Shown here piece after piece: positions 1 to 7,713 of a stretch of DNA of 15,366 bases; position 1 is the stretch's first letter, and the number at the start of each line of letters is the position of its first letter. Source of the DNA: Candidatus Neomicrothrix sp. UBA7388. GTDB taxonomy: Bacteria > Actinomycetota > Acidimicrobiia > Acidimicrobiales > Poriferisodalaceae. A model generated the notes under the pieces. That model was given only the letters and a program-made list of their open reading frames with translations, had not been told where the DNA came from and searched no databases. The position numbers were made by a program, and so were the translations under genes. The DNA is taken from contig DKNM01000052.1 in assembly GCA_002470695.1 (NCBI GenBank), positions 35,726 to 51,091 of the forward strand, read 5' to 3'.

Positions 1-35
1 GAACTTCTTAGGGCTCGACACGCCATGCGTTCGAA

Positions 36-533
36 ATGCGTACCATCCGAGATGTTATGAAAAGTGAAAAAACTTACTATCAGGTTAATCAACCTGAGCC
101 AGTTCCTATGACTCGTTCGGGTGTAGGAGGTTGCTTCGGGTGCTCGCCGTCTAACGATCTTGGCCTTCAGTTGCAATTTACCCAGTATGGAGACGGGACA
201 ATTGAAGCTCGCCATCAAACAGCCCAACATCATTGTGGGTTCGACACAGTTATTCATGGGGGTATACAGGCAACGCTTCTTGATGAGGTAATGGGCGTTG
301 CAGCGCAGAGATCTCTACCCAGCGACGGATCCGACTTAGCGTGCGCCACTGCTGAAATGCACCTTGAGTACCTGAGACCTGCTTTCCTCGCCAATGAAGT
401 CATTTGCCGAGCTTGGGTGACGGAGATTGATGGCAGAGATATATACGTTGAGGGTGCACTGCTATCTGCAGACGCAGCTCCCTCAACAAAGGCGACCTCC
501 AGGTGGCGCCAAATGCGATATGAACCAACATGA
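36..533 (+). CDS. PaaI-family hotdog-fold acyl-CoA thioesterase
   Basis: This is a 165-residue single-domain hotdog protein, expected to hydrolyse acyl-CoA or aryl-CoA thioesters in the cytoplasm. The visible family signs are the CFGCSPSNDLGL segment at residues 33-44, common at the front of PaaI-like actinobacterial thioesterases, the HGG turn at 74-76, and the TLLDE helix at 80-84, whose acidic residue is the usual catalytic position. AEMHLEYLRPA at 106-116 matches the following core strand. The start is uncertain. ATG at 36 gives the full length and ATG at 57 a protein seven residues shorter; neither has a Shine-Dalgarno, and the window edge hides the upstream context. It ends 16 bases before the convergent cyclo-ligase gene, with no clear terminator between them. 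The substrate cannot be read from the sequence. Confidence 0.85.
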   Translation: MRTIRDVMKSEKTYYQVNQPEPVPMTRSGVGGCFGCSPSNDLGLQLQFTQYGDGTIEARHQTAQHHCGFDTVIHGGIQATLLDEVMGVAAQRSLPSDGSDLACATAEMHLEYLRPAFLANEVICRAWVTEIDGRDIYVEGALLSADAAPSTKATSRWRQMRYEPT

Positions 534-549
534 GCTGAGAGCCATTCCC

Positions 550-1104
550 TCAAACAGAGATAACCCCGTCCTCAGTCGCGAGGTGTGTCATAGCTACATC
601 ATGGGTTTCGGTAGGTAAACCATCGAGAACATATCGCTGAGCAGTAACCCCAACTCTAAGACAATTCTTCTCTAGGCGAGCCAAGAGCTCGTCATATAGA
701 CCCAAACCGTTCCCCAAGCGATTGCCGGCAGTATCAAATGCCAGTGCGGGCACAAGCGCAACTGAAATCCGGTTGATAGGAACTTCTGGGGAGCCTTCGA
801 CTGGTTGAAAAAAGCCATAACGGTGTTTTTCGAGAGGTGTGGTGGCGCTGTGAACCGATAGCGGCCCAGACGAAGGCGTGCGAGTGATCAGGAAGCTTTC
901 CCATCCAATTGTCGCTGCGAGCGATTCGAGATTCGGTTCGTGCGACATTGATCGATAGAAGAGAAACATGCCCGACTTTGAGTCCAAGAACAGGCGGAGT
1001 GCCGAGACTATTGCGTTGCTAGTTGCGACGTCGATATCAGACCGGTCAGCGCGAAGTTGCTTCCGTAAACGATCTTTTTCCGCCCTGATGACTTCAACCC
1101 CCAC
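550..1104 (-). CDS. 5-formyltetrahydrofolate cyclo-ligase (MTHFS) family
   Basis: A 184-residue protein of the MTHFS family, which uses ATP to convert 5-formyl-THF to 5,10-methenyl-THF in one-carbon metabolism. Support comes from the N-terminal basic helix (EKDRLRKQLRADR, residues 9-21), the central FLFYRS strand, and the signature VPALAFDTAGNRLGNGLGLYD at about 117-137. That signature aligns with the family VPGLAFD..G.RLG.G.G.YDR pattern. The last part, GNGLGLYDEL, is looser than usual: the arginine after YD is replaced by glutamate. GTG at 1104 is the only reasonable start. It lies inside the end of dusB with an 11-base overlap, so translation is probably coupled. It is the last gene of the maf-dusB-cyclo-ligase operon. 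The length fits the family. Confidence 0.85.
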   Translation of the reverse strand: MGVEVIRAEKDRLRKQLRADRSDIDVATSNAIVSALRLFLDSKSGMFLFYRSMSHEPNLESLAATIGWESFLITRTPSSGPLSVHSATTPLEKHRYGFFQPVEGSPEVPINRISVALVPALAFDTAGNRLGNGLGLYDELLARLEKNCLRVGVTAQRYVLDGLPTETHDVAMTHLATEDGVISV

Positions 1105-2278
1105 TTACATTTGCCTCGGCATCTGCGTTAAGTGCAACGTGTTCATCCGGATCCTGCAACCAAAAGTTAGGCAGTGAAACCTTTCGTGGGCCTCCGGCAT
1201 GACTTCTTTTTACCCGCACTCCTTCGGGAGGCAATGTCAGATTCTTATCAAAATCACGAGTTACGTCGACCAAATCTTGAAGGGACTCGACTGCGTGAAG
1301 ACGTCGGCGAATTTCCTTGCCAACAGGCCACCCCGCGACGTACCAGCCGGCATGCTTGCGGAATCGACGTATGACATCTTTTTCACTTTGCTCGTAAAAA
1401 CTGGTGAGGCGAGCGGCGTGATCGAGCATCACGTCTGCGACCAGCCCCAGATTCGGTGTGCTAAATAATGGCTCCTCACCGTTCAAGACAGCTACGAGAT
1501 CAGCAAATAGCCAAGGTCGTCCGAGACAACCGCGGCCTATCTCCACGCCAGCAGCACCTGTATGGCGAATCATCCTAAGAGCATCCCAAGCTTCCCAGAT
1601 ATCACCATTTCCAAATACTGGAATACTTACGTGCTCCACGAGTTCCGCTATGGCATCCCAATCTGCATGGCCTGAATATAAATCCTTTGCAGTTCTAGCG
1701 TGAAGGGTGACCCCAACGCATCCTGTCTCCTGCGCAATTCTGCCGCTGTCAAGAAATGTAAGATGCTCGTCGTCGAGCCCCTTTCGAAACTTGATAGTTA
1801 CTGGGACTTCGTCAGCAGCTCGTACGGCCGATTCAACTATGGAGGCAAGTAGACGACGCTTAAAGGGAATAGCGGCACCTCCACCGTTCTTTGTAACTTT
1901 CGGTGCCGGGCATCCAAAGTTCATATCGATGTGATCGACACGAAGTCGCTCTTTGAGCATTTGGATTGAGCGATACACCGATTCTGGCTCTGTTCCGTAC
2001 AACTGAATTGATCGGATGGGTTCGTCCTTACCGAACTCGGCCAATTTCCAGGTGAGAGGATTCTCTTCTACCAGAGCTCGGGCGGTAATCATTTGGTTGA
2101 CGTAAAGGGCGGCGCCCCACCCCAAGCAAAGAGAACGAAACGGCCAGTCCGTAACACCGGCCATGGGAGCGAGAACCACTGGCGTTTCGAGTCTGATCGG
2201 CCCAAGGTCGACGGCGGCGATTTCGCCTAGGGCTGCTGGCACCAAGTTTTCGTTTAAGGGGCTTCTATAGGCCATCAT
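1094..2278 (-). CDS. dusB: tRNA-dihydrouridine synthase, DusB-type
   Basis: A flavoenzyme of 394 residues that reduces uridine to dihydrouridine in tRNA. The FMN TIM barrel begins with APMAGVTDWPFRS at 37-49. The catalytic cysteine is Cys123 in MNFGCPAPKVTKNGGGAA, followed by the Lys163 strand TIKFRKG, the HART segment at 193-196, and the phosphate-binding GNGDI (223-227) and GRGCLGRPW (248-256) loops. The C-terminal part (about 290-394) is the helical RNA-binding domain, ending in a poorly conserved tail. The start overlaps the maf stop by four bases (ATGA), and a second ATG follows directly, so the start could be three bases later. No Shine-Dalgarno is seen, which fits translational coupling. 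The extended N-terminus and long barrel look like actinobacterial members. Confidence 0.95.
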   Translation of the reverse strand: MMAYRSPLNENLVPAALGEIAAVDLGPIRLETPVVLAPMAGVTDWPFRSLCLGWGAALYVNQMITARALVEENPLTWKLAEFGKDEPIRSIQLYGTEPESVYRSIQMLKERLRVDHIDMNFGCPAPKVTKNGGGAAIPFKRRLLASIVESAVRAADEVPVTIKFRKGLDDEHLTFLDSGRIAQETGCVGVTLHARTAKDLYSGHADWDAIAELVEHVSIPVFGNGDIWEAWDALRMIRHTGAAGVEIGRGCLGRPWLFADLVAVLNGEEPLFSTPNLGLVADVMLDHAARLTSFYEQSEKDVIRRFRKHAGWYVAGWPVGKEIRRRLHAVESLQDLVDVTRDFDKNLTLPPEGVRVKRSHAGGPRKVSLPNFWLQDPDEHVALNADAEANVSGG

Positions 2279-2925
2279 AAGAACACCGATTTGTTTGTCG
2301 CGGTTAGCTCAACTCCTGCGAGGCGCAATAACTCAACTGTTTCAACCATAGGTAAACCTATGACGTTTGAGTGGCTTCCGTTAATACGTTTAACGAATGC
2401 GGTCGCCGCTCCCTGAATCGCATAGCCGCCAGCTTTATCAAGAGACTCACCACGATCTAGATACCACTCGATCAGTTCTTGCGTCATGGGTGCGAATTCA
2501 ACTTCGGTTGTTACTAGTTTGGTAAAAACTCGATCAGAGGATTTGACGGTGACGCCTGTCATTACCTGATGGACATTTCCGGACAAAGAGCGGAGCATAG
2601 TTTCAGCTTTTTCTAGGTCGCCGGGCTTACCGAATACCTCTCCATCAAGAACGACGCAAGTGTCTGCTGCCAGGACTGCGTCACCCTCAGCAGCGAACGC
2701 CTTTGAAACAGAAAGTCTTTGAACATAGACGTCTGCCTCCTCGCCTATCTTCAAAGCCTCGTCCACGGACGGGATCGCAACGTCAAATTTAAGACCGAGC
2801 TGAGATAGCAGGTCTCTTCGACGAGGAGAGCTAGATGCGAGAACAATCTGAGGAGCCACCTCTCCAGTGTGTCGTATATCGCCGTCCCTCCCTACCTTGT
2901 AGCTAGTTGAAGCAAGGCTTAGCAC
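2275..2925 (-). CDS. maf: Maf/YhdE-type nucleoside triphosphate pyrophosphatase
   Basis: A 216-residue Maf protein, a house-cleaning enzyme that hydrolyses non-canonical or excess nucleoside triphosphates to monophosphates. The phosphate-binding SSSPRRR motif is at 31-37, the catalytic aspartate at Asp88 in AADTCVV, GKPGD at 99-103, and DKAGGYAIQG (163-172) with GSHSNVIGLP (183-192) closes the site. The arginine in SPRR and the DKAG..IQG wording fit the YhdE (dTTP/UTP) branch better than the YceF (m7GTP) branch. The GTG start at 2925 leaves about 26 residues before the first strand, longer than usual. A GTG at 2859 (Val23) would give a standard N-terminus, but its GGAG sits only two bases upstream. 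A TAAATT hexamer nine bases before 2925 favours the longer, leaderless form. It heads the maf-dusB-cyclo-ligase operon. Confidence 0.92.
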   Translation of the reverse strand: MLSLASTSYKVGRDGDIRHTGEVAPQIVLASSSPRRRDLLSQLGLKFDVAIPSVDEALKIGEEADVYVQRLSVSKAFAAEGDAVLAADTCVVLDGEVFGKPGDLEKAETMLRSLSGNVHQVMTGVTVKSSDRVFTKLVTTEVEFAPMTQELIEWYLDRGESLDKAGGYAIQGAATAFVKRINGSHSNVIGLPMVETVELLRLAGVELTATNKSVFL

Positions 2926-2934
2926 GGGTGTTGG

Positions 2935-2940
2935 AATTTA
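2935..2940 (-). promoter_or_regulatory. Predicted -10 box for maf (leaderless type)
   Basis: TAAATT on the minus strand lies nine bases before the GTG at 2925 and matches the actinobacterial TANNNT -10 pattern. No Shine-Dalgarno and no good -35 are seen. The spacing is the longest of the set described in this window, so this is one of its weaker members. Confidence 0.35.
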
Positions 2941-3160
2941 AATAGATCGCTTGATTGCGGGAGATCTCAAACGGTTTCTCTTATTGGGTTCTTAAATTGA
3001 CTTCAGTCGTCGGTATTGCTCATCGGGAATAAATTTTTTGAACTCGAAATCTTTTCCAGATCGATGATGAAAAGTTCCGACGTGACGAAATTAAGGGCGT
3101 CGTTGGTAACCGCTAACACTTTTACTGACTATTTAATTAACTCGCAGTGATCAGATTGGT
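2941..3160. promoter_or_regulatory. Divergent control region between maf and the acyl-CoA synthetase operon
   Basis: About 220 AT-rich bases separate the two predicted -10 boxes of the divergent operons. I see no credible small reading frame. It contains a perfect 8-base palindrome GAGATCTC at 2961-2968 and a longer imperfect inverted repeat at 3044-3080. If both flanking genes are leaderless, nearly all of this stretch would be untranscribed regulatory DNA, long compared with the 19-37 base divergent gap near 9080. Confidence 0.4.
3044..3080. repeat. Imperfect inverted repeat (possible operator or hairpin)
   Basis: Left arm TCGAAATCTTTTC (3044-3056) faces right arm GAAAAGTTCCGA (3069-3080) across a 12-base loop. 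Eleven pairs form, with one bulged T at 3050 and one A/C mismatch (3047/3077). It sits about 80 bases upstream of the predicted -10 of the catabolic operon, so a repressor or activator site is possible. No T-run follows on either strand, so it is not an obvious terminator. Confidence 0.3.
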
Positions 3161-3166
3161 TACTGT
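3161..3166 (+). promoter_or_regulatory. Predicted -10 box for the acyl-CoA synthetase operon (leaderless type)
   Basis: TACTGT ends seven bases before GTG 3174, the start expected from the family N-terminus. A weak -35 candidate, TTAACT (3137-3142), sits 18 bases upstream. There is no Shine-Dalgarno. The agreement between the hexamer position and the independently chosen start strengthens both. Confidence 0.45.
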
Positions 3167-3173
3167 TCCCTGC

Positions 3174-4817
3174 GTGGAATTTAATCTCGCTCGGCTGATA
3201 GCGGCGATCTCGGAAGCCCATCCGGACCGTGTGGCATTAGTGCACAAATCAAAACAGATTTCCTTCCCAACTTTTGTTGAGCGTTACCGTCGCTTTGGTT
3301 CAGCATTAAATGCATCTGGTCTATCTTGTCGAGTCGAGCGTTCAGAGTTGGAAGGCCACATGAGCGGTCAAGACCATGTGGCCTTATTCCTCAATAATGA
3401 ATGTGAGTACCTCGAGTCGATGCTGGGCGCTTGGGCCGGCCGAGTTGCCTCTTTCAATGTGAATCATCGCTACATTGCCGACGAATTGCACTACCTATTG
3501 ACTGATGCTGACGCAAAGGCAGTTGTCGTTAATTCGATGTATGCGCCGAATCTGGCTGAGGTCTTACCGCAGCTACCGAATTTGGGGTTGATTGTTCAAG
3601 TTCCTGATGAGTCGGGTAACGGTTTGTTGCCGGGTGCTATTTACTACGAAGATTTTTTGCGGGAGCAAGAGCCGCGAGACCTCGATGACTGCTCTCCTGA
3701 TGACTTATACCTTCTATACACGGGCGGCACTACAGGTATGCCTAAAGGTGTGCTTTGGCGGAACGCAGACTTCTTTGTCGGGGCATTAGGAGGCTTAGAT
3801 AGGAAAACAGGCCTTGATTACGACTCTTACGCCGAAGTGGCATCGGCGGCTGCGAGAGGAACTATTAAATGGATGACTAGCGCTCCGTTTATGCACGGTG
3901 CTGCACAATGGATCGCTTTGCAAGCTCTGACGATGGGTCACACGGTGGTCCTTCCGGATGTCACCGACCGTTACGATGCGGCGAGCGTATTGGCAGCTTG
4001 CGACCGAGAGGGTGTTGAATTCCTGCAAATAGTTGGTGATGCTTTCGCCCGGCCGTTGCTTGACGCCAGGAAAGCGAACGGATCCTCGCCGCACGCTCTT
4101 CGATCGATTATCAGCGGTGGCGCTGTTCTTCATTCAGAATTGAAACAAGAACTCAAATATCACTTCGAAGGAATAACGATTCGTGACTCGATTGGGTCCA
4201 GCGAGACGGGCGTGCAGGGAAGCAATGTCAGTGCCAAGAAGGAGAAAGCCACGACGGGTGACTTCCAACCGGCTCCTGGGAGCACGGTGGTTAACGAATC
4301 TATGTCGAGTCGACTGACTCCTGGATCTAATGAGATTGGCTGGTTCGCCATGGCGGGCCGAGTGCCACTGGGTTATCTCAACGACTCCGAGAAGACTGGC
4401 CATACATTCCCGGTGATAGATGGCATTCGATATTCCGTTCCAGGCGACAGAGCAAAGCTGCTTTCGGACGGTCGGGTTCAGGTTTTGGGCCGTGACTCGG
4501 TAACAATAAATTCGGGCGGTGAAAAAATCTTCGCTGAAGAGGTAGAAACGGCCGTGAAAAGTCACCCAGCAGTCTACGACGCCGTTGTATGCGGCAGGCC
4601 GAGTTCAAGGTGGGGGAGCGAAGTCGTTGCAATTGTTCAACTGCTGGAAGGTTATGAAGGGCTAGAGTCAGAGATCATCGAACACTGCGGTCAGCACATT
4701 GCGCGTTATAAGCGACCGAAAGCAGTGGTTGCAGTAAGCCAAATTAAACGAAGTCCAGCAGGCAAACCGGATTATCGTTGGGCGAATTCGATAGCTCTTG
4801 AAACGAAACAAATTTGA
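3174..4817 (+). CDS. Acyl-CoA synthetase (AMP-forming, FadD-like)
   Basis: A 547-residue member of the ANL superfamily that activates a carboxylic acid with ATP and CoA through an acyl-adenylate. The ATP/phosphate loop YTGGTTGMPK is at 182-191, the adenine-binding DSIGSSETG at 338-346, YSVPGD with the ribose-binding aspartate at 420-425, the hinge LGRDSVTINSGGEK at 438-451, and the catalytic lysine at 531 in SPAGKPDY. All core residues look intact. GTG 3174 was chosen because actinobacterial relatives begin (M)EFNLA and because a TANNNT hexamer precedes it. GTG 3147 would add nine residues. The gene leads an operon with a transporter (TTGA overlap), a VOC protein and a hydrolase, so its substrate is probably an imported or ring-derived acid. 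The exact substrate is unknown. Confidence 0.9.
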   Translation: MEFNLARLIAAISEAHPDRVALVHKSKQISFPTFVERYRRFGSALNASGLSCRVERSELEGHMSGQDHVALFLNNECEYLESMLGAWAGRVASFNVNHRYIADELHYLLTDADAKAVVVNSMYAPNLAEVLPQLPNLGLIVQVPDESGNGLLPGAIYYEDFLREQEPRDLDDCSPDDLYLLYTGGTTGMPKGVLWRNADFFVGALGGLDRKTGLDYDSYAEVASAAARGTIKWMTSAPFMHGAAQWIALQALTMGHTVVLPDVTDRYDAASVLAACDREGVEFLQIVGDAFARPLLDARKANGSSPHALRSIISGGAVLHSELKQELKYHFEGITIRDSIGSSETGVQGSNVSAKKEKATTGDFQPAPGSTVVNESMSSRLTPGSNEIGWFAMAGRVPLGYLNDSEKTGHTFPVIDGIRYSVPGDRAKLLSDGRVQVLGRDSVTINSGGEKIFAEEVETAVKSHPAVYDAVVCGRPSSRWGSEVVAIVQLLEGYEGLESEIIEHCGQHIARYKRPKAVVAVSQIKRSPAGKPDYRWANSIALETKQI

Positions 4818-6076
4818 CGGATCCGTCACTAAACCGCGATTTACTGCAAAGGCGAACGGTTCGCGTATTGCAAATGGGTGTTGTGCCCGGCGGTCTAGCT
4901 ATGGGGACCTCCTATTCGGTGGCCGCCTTACTCGGTAGTGAAATTACCGGTAGTGATACATTGGGCGCACTTGCAGCCGTAGGTCTTAGCATTGGTCAAA
5001 GTCTGTCAGGAATACCAATAGCGGGCTTAATGGCCCGTCGTGGCAGGCGAATTGGAATTGGCACCGCTTATCTGGTCGGTTCGATCGGCGCAAGTTGTTC
5101 CTTGTTGGCGGCTTTGACCGAAATTTATGTCCTGTTAGTGATTGGCATGACCTTATGCGGGTGTGGGCAGGCAGGAAACCTAGCGGCAAGGTACGCGGGT
5201 TCTGACTTGGCAACGGATGACAATCGAGCTCGAAGTATTAGTTTGGTTATCTGGGCTAACACGATCGGCTCGGTTCTGGGACCAACTGTGGGCCTAGGGC
5301 TACGGTCTCTTGCTGGTCCTTCTAATGGCGGAAGTGGCTTTGCTTTTTCCTACTTAGTTTCAATCACTCTGTTTGTGGTGGCTGCTGCCGGCATACTTCG
5401 GCGCCTTCGACCAGATCCGCTGCGATTAATCGCAGACGAAAGCAAATCCTCTATCCGAGGACCGCGCTTTTCTGACCTAGCGTTAATTTTTGGGAAGCCA
5501 GCTGCACGCATTGCATTACTTGGGATGATGCTTTCACAGGGCGTAATGGTCGGCGTAATGACGGTGACGCCACTTCATATGCGAGATGGAAATCAGGACC
5601 CGCTCATCATCGGGTTAATGATCTCTCTCCATATTGTGGGCATGTACGCGTTTTCGCCTTTGATAGGTCGAATTGCGGATCGAATAAGCAAAGAACTACT
5701 TATCGGTATCGGCGCAATTATCGCAGCTATCGGTTCGGAAATTGCATCGCATACGGAAGCCCCAGATGCTGCAGGACACATGATTGGTCTGTTTCTGATC
5801 GGCATCGGGTGGTGTTCATCTTTAGTTGCTGGCAGCGCCCTAATGACCGAAGCTTTTCCTCCAGAAGTCCGAGTTGCTACGCAGTCGACGTCTGATGTCC
5901 TCATGACAGCCACGGGGGCTGTTGCTGGTATCTCTTCCGGACTTGCCGTCGAGCAGCGGAGCTATCATGATTTGGCGCACTGGGCGGCACTGGTTGCAGT
6001 TTTTTTGGCAGTGATCGCCTCGATTGCAGTCGTCCAGCAATCGAGGATCAGGGAAAGTGAAGTAGATCCGCAATAG
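4814..6076 (+). CDS. MFS transporter
   Basis: A 420-residue inner-membrane protein of the major facilitator superfamily. Hydrophobic segments run along the whole length, consistent with twelve helices. Loop 2-3 carries the motif-A-like GLMARRGRRIG at 71-81, and the second half repeats it as SPLIGRIADRIS at 281-292. A charged central loop lies at about 196-225. The ARYAGSDLATDDNRARSISL stretch (125-144) resembles actinobacterial drug/metabolite MFS proteins. The TTG start overlaps the synthetase stop as TTGA, so the two are translationally coupled. Its place between the synthetase and the VOC protein suggests import or export of the operon's substrate or product. The direction and ligand cannot be told from sequence. 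Confidence 0.88.
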   Translation: MTDPSLNRDLLQRRTVRVLQMGVVPGGLAMGTSYSVAALLGSEITGSDTLGALAAVGLSIGQSLSGIPIAGLMARRGRRIGIGTAYLVGSIGASCSLLAALTEIYVLLVIGMTLCGCGQAGNLAARYAGSDLATDDNRARSISLVIWANTIGSVLGPTVGLGLRSLAGPSNGGSGFAFSYLVSITLFVVAAAGILRRLRPDPLRLIADESKSSIRGPRFSDLALIFGKPAARIALLGMMLSQGVMVGVMTVTPLHMRDGNQDPLIIGLMISLHIVGMYAFSPLIGRIADRISKELLIGIGAIIAAIGSEIASHTEAPDAAGHMIGLFLIGIGWCSSLVAGSALMTEAFPPEVRVATQSTSDVLMTATGAVAGISSGLAVEQRSYHDLAHWAALVAVFLAVIASIAVVQQSRIRESEVDPQ

Positions 6077-6078
6077 CT

Positions 6079-6084
6079 GGAGGG
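6079..6084 (+). promoter_or_regulatory. Strong Shine-Dalgarno for the VOC gene
   Basis: GGAGGG sits four bases before ATG 6089. This is one of very few clear ribosome-binding sites in the window. It fixes the start and suggests that the VOC protein is made at a high level relative to its operon partners. Confidence 0.75.
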
Positions 6085-6088
6085 AAAG

Positions 6089-6565
6089 ATGCCATTTCAT
6101 CATGTCGCGTACTCAACGAAAGATCTAGAAGCGACCCGTCATTTCTACGAGGACCTATTCGGCTTTCCTTTGGTCAATACCGAGTTTCACGATAGAGAAG
6201 ACGGGTGGATCAAACACGTCTTTTTTGATAGCGGAAATGGCCAATGCATAGCTTTCTTTGCTTTTGAAAATATTGGCGAGCGTTCAGATTGGACCACCGA
6301 TGTCAGCGAATCCCTCGGCGTCCCCGTGTTCATTAACCACGCAGCATTTGAGGCGACTGAAGAGATGCAAGAATCCGTGCGAGCTCGGATGGAGGCGGAA
6401 GGAATTCAGCCGACAATGGAAATTGATCATGGCTGGTGCTACTCCCTTTACTACCTCGACCCCAATCAGGTGCTCGTCGAACTATGTCGCGACACCAAAG
6501 GTATGCCGATCAACAAAAAAGAAGCAGCCCGGCTGTTGGTAGCACCTACTGCAACTTCAGCCTGA
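6089..6565 (+). CDS. VOC-superfamily metalloenzyme (glyoxalase/extradiol dioxygenase fold)
   Basis: A 158-residue protein of two beta-alpha-beta-beta-beta modules. All four metal-ligand positions of the fold can be placed: His5 in FHHVAY, Glu60 in AFFAFE, His84 in INHAAF and Glu131 in VLVELC. DPNQ at 124-127 is the usual turn before the last strand. Members act as lactoylglutathione lyases, extradiol dioxygenases, epimerases or resistance proteins. The single-domain size is smaller than classic two-domain extradiol dioxygenases, so ring cleavage is only a possibility. Context gives it some weight: the next gene, two bases on, is an alpha/beta hydrolase, and the preceding genes are a CoA ligase and a transporter. 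The start is set by GGAGGG. Confidence 0.85.
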   Translation: MPFHHVAYSTKDLEATRHFYEDLFGFPLVNTEFHDREDGWIKHVFFDSGNGQCIAFFAFENIGERSDWTTDVSESLGVPVFINHAAFEATEEMQESVRARMEAEGIQPTMEIDHGWCYSLYYLDPNQVLVELCRDTKGMPINKKEAARLLVAPTATSA

Positions 6566-6567
6566 CT

Positions 6568-7683
6568 ATGTCAGTAGAGCGAGAATTTGTAGGGTTAGAT
6601 TCGCCTGTCGTCGGACGTGCTGGTTCGGGGGGATACCCCTGCCAGGGCGTATACCACCGACCTCGAGGTAGTCGACCTACGGTTGCGATAATTGCCTCCC
6701 ACTACAACGTAGATTTCAGCGAGCATTATTTGGCCGACCTTTGCGCTGCCCGCGGCGTTGGTTTCTTAGGTTGGAACACGCGCTTTCGCGGCGCCGAAGC
6801 GTATTTCTTATTAGACCACGCGGTGGCCGAGATAGGAGTTGGGGTGCGATGGCTAAGGGAGCAAGCAGGGATAGAGACCGTTGTCCTGCTTGGTAATTCG
6901 GGTGGCGGATCCCTTATGGCGGCCTACCAATCGCAGGCCGTAGACCCAAATTTGGCGCCCGAGTACGGGAGGAAGTTCATTCACGATGCTGCCCAAGAAG
7001 TACCCGGAGCGGACCTTTACATTTCAATGATGGCTCACCTAGGTCGTCCCGAAGTTCTCACGAACTGGATGGATCCATCAGTCCAAAAAGAAAGTGACCC
7101 GTTCAGCGTCAACGAACAATTCAATGCGTATGCCCATGAGCGGCAAATACCCTTTCCCCAAAGCTTTATTGACGCGTACAGACGAGAACAACGTGACCGA
7201 AATAATCGAATTACGCATTGGGTAAAGAGAGAAATGGATCGGATACGCGACGTTGGGCACTACGACCGACTATTCCTCACGCCGCGTCTTTGGGCTGACT
7301 TGCGAATGATCGATAATTCGATCGATCCAAGCAACAGACCAACGCCCAGTTGTTATCTCGGCGACCCCCGAAGAGCAAACTATGGCATATACGGTGTCGG
7401 GACTGTTAGTTCCTTGACTACATGGCTCTCTATGTGGAGCCTCAGCGATTCTCAGTGCACTGCATCACCTCATTTAGCCCGGATAAGGGTTCCCGCGCTG
7501 GTGCTTGACGCGGATGCGGACACCGGTGTTTTCCCGAGTGACACAGTCAAAATAACTTCTGCGCTGGGGTCATCGGATCTGACAACAAGAACATTGCAGG
7601 GCGATCATTATCTGAGCGATCGCGAAGGCGCTCGCGAGGAAGCTGCAGACTTGATTGTCGAATGGGTTAAGAAACGTGTTTAG
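6568..7683 (+). CDS. Alpha/beta hydrolase with large lid
   Basis: A 371-residue cytoplasmic hydrolase with no signal peptide. The nucleophile elbow GNSGG is at 109-113 (Ser111). The acid is probably in LVLDADADTG (311-320), and the histidine is His347 in GDHYLS. About 200 residues lie between the nucleophile and the acid, much more than the usual cap. That stretch (about 125-300) is polar and aromatic-rich with no recognised motif. ATG 6568 is two bases after the VOC stop and is preferred over an in-frame ATG at 6436, which would bury 130 bases in the VOC gene and encode a non-family N-terminus. It is the last gene of the operon. A C-C bond, ester or thioester hydrolase role is open. Confidence 0.82.
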   Translation: MSVEREFVGLDSPVVGRAGSGGYPCQGVYHRPRGSRPTVAIIASHYNVDFSEHYLADLCAARGVGFLGWNTRFRGAEAYFLLDHAVAEIGVGVRWLREQAGIETVVLLGNSGGGSLMAAYQSQAVDPNLAPEYGRKFIHDAAQEVPGADLYISMMAHLGRPEVLTNWMDPSVQKESDPFSVNEQFNAYAHERQIPFPQSFIDAYRREQRDRNNRITHWVKREMDRIRDVGHYDRLFLTPRLWADLRMIDNSIDPSNRPTPSCYLGDPRRANYGIYGVGTVSSLTTWLSMWSLSDSQCTASPHLARIRVPALVLDADADTGVFPSDTVKITSALGSSDLTTRTLQGDHYLSDREGAREEAADLIVEWVKKRV

Positions 7684-7713
7684 TCGAATCTCGCAGTAAC
7701 TCGAATGTTTGCC

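Noticed and set aside
2961..2968. GAGATCTC palindrome as a regulator site
   Set aside because: A perfect 8-base palindrome is expected many times by chance in 15 kb and it is not repeated nearby.
3039..3050. GAACTCGAAATC as an SOS (LexA) box
   Set aside because: The second half does not match GTTC, and none of the neighbouring genes belongs to DNA repair.
3795..4632. Several open frames on the minus strand under the acyl-CoA synthetase
   Set aside because: They are shadows of a complete, motif-rich gene. They have odd composition, no recognisable domains and no start signals.
6089..6565. Firm extradiol dioxygenase call for the VOC protein
   Set aside because: The fold and ligands are shared by many activities, and the protein has only one VOC domain. 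Only the context hints at ring cleavage.
6436..6567. Longer N-terminus for the alpha/beta hydrolase
   Set aside because: The extra 44 residues overlap the VOC gene in another frame, are rich in Pro/Arg and unlike the family. ATG 6568 fits the 2-base operon gap.
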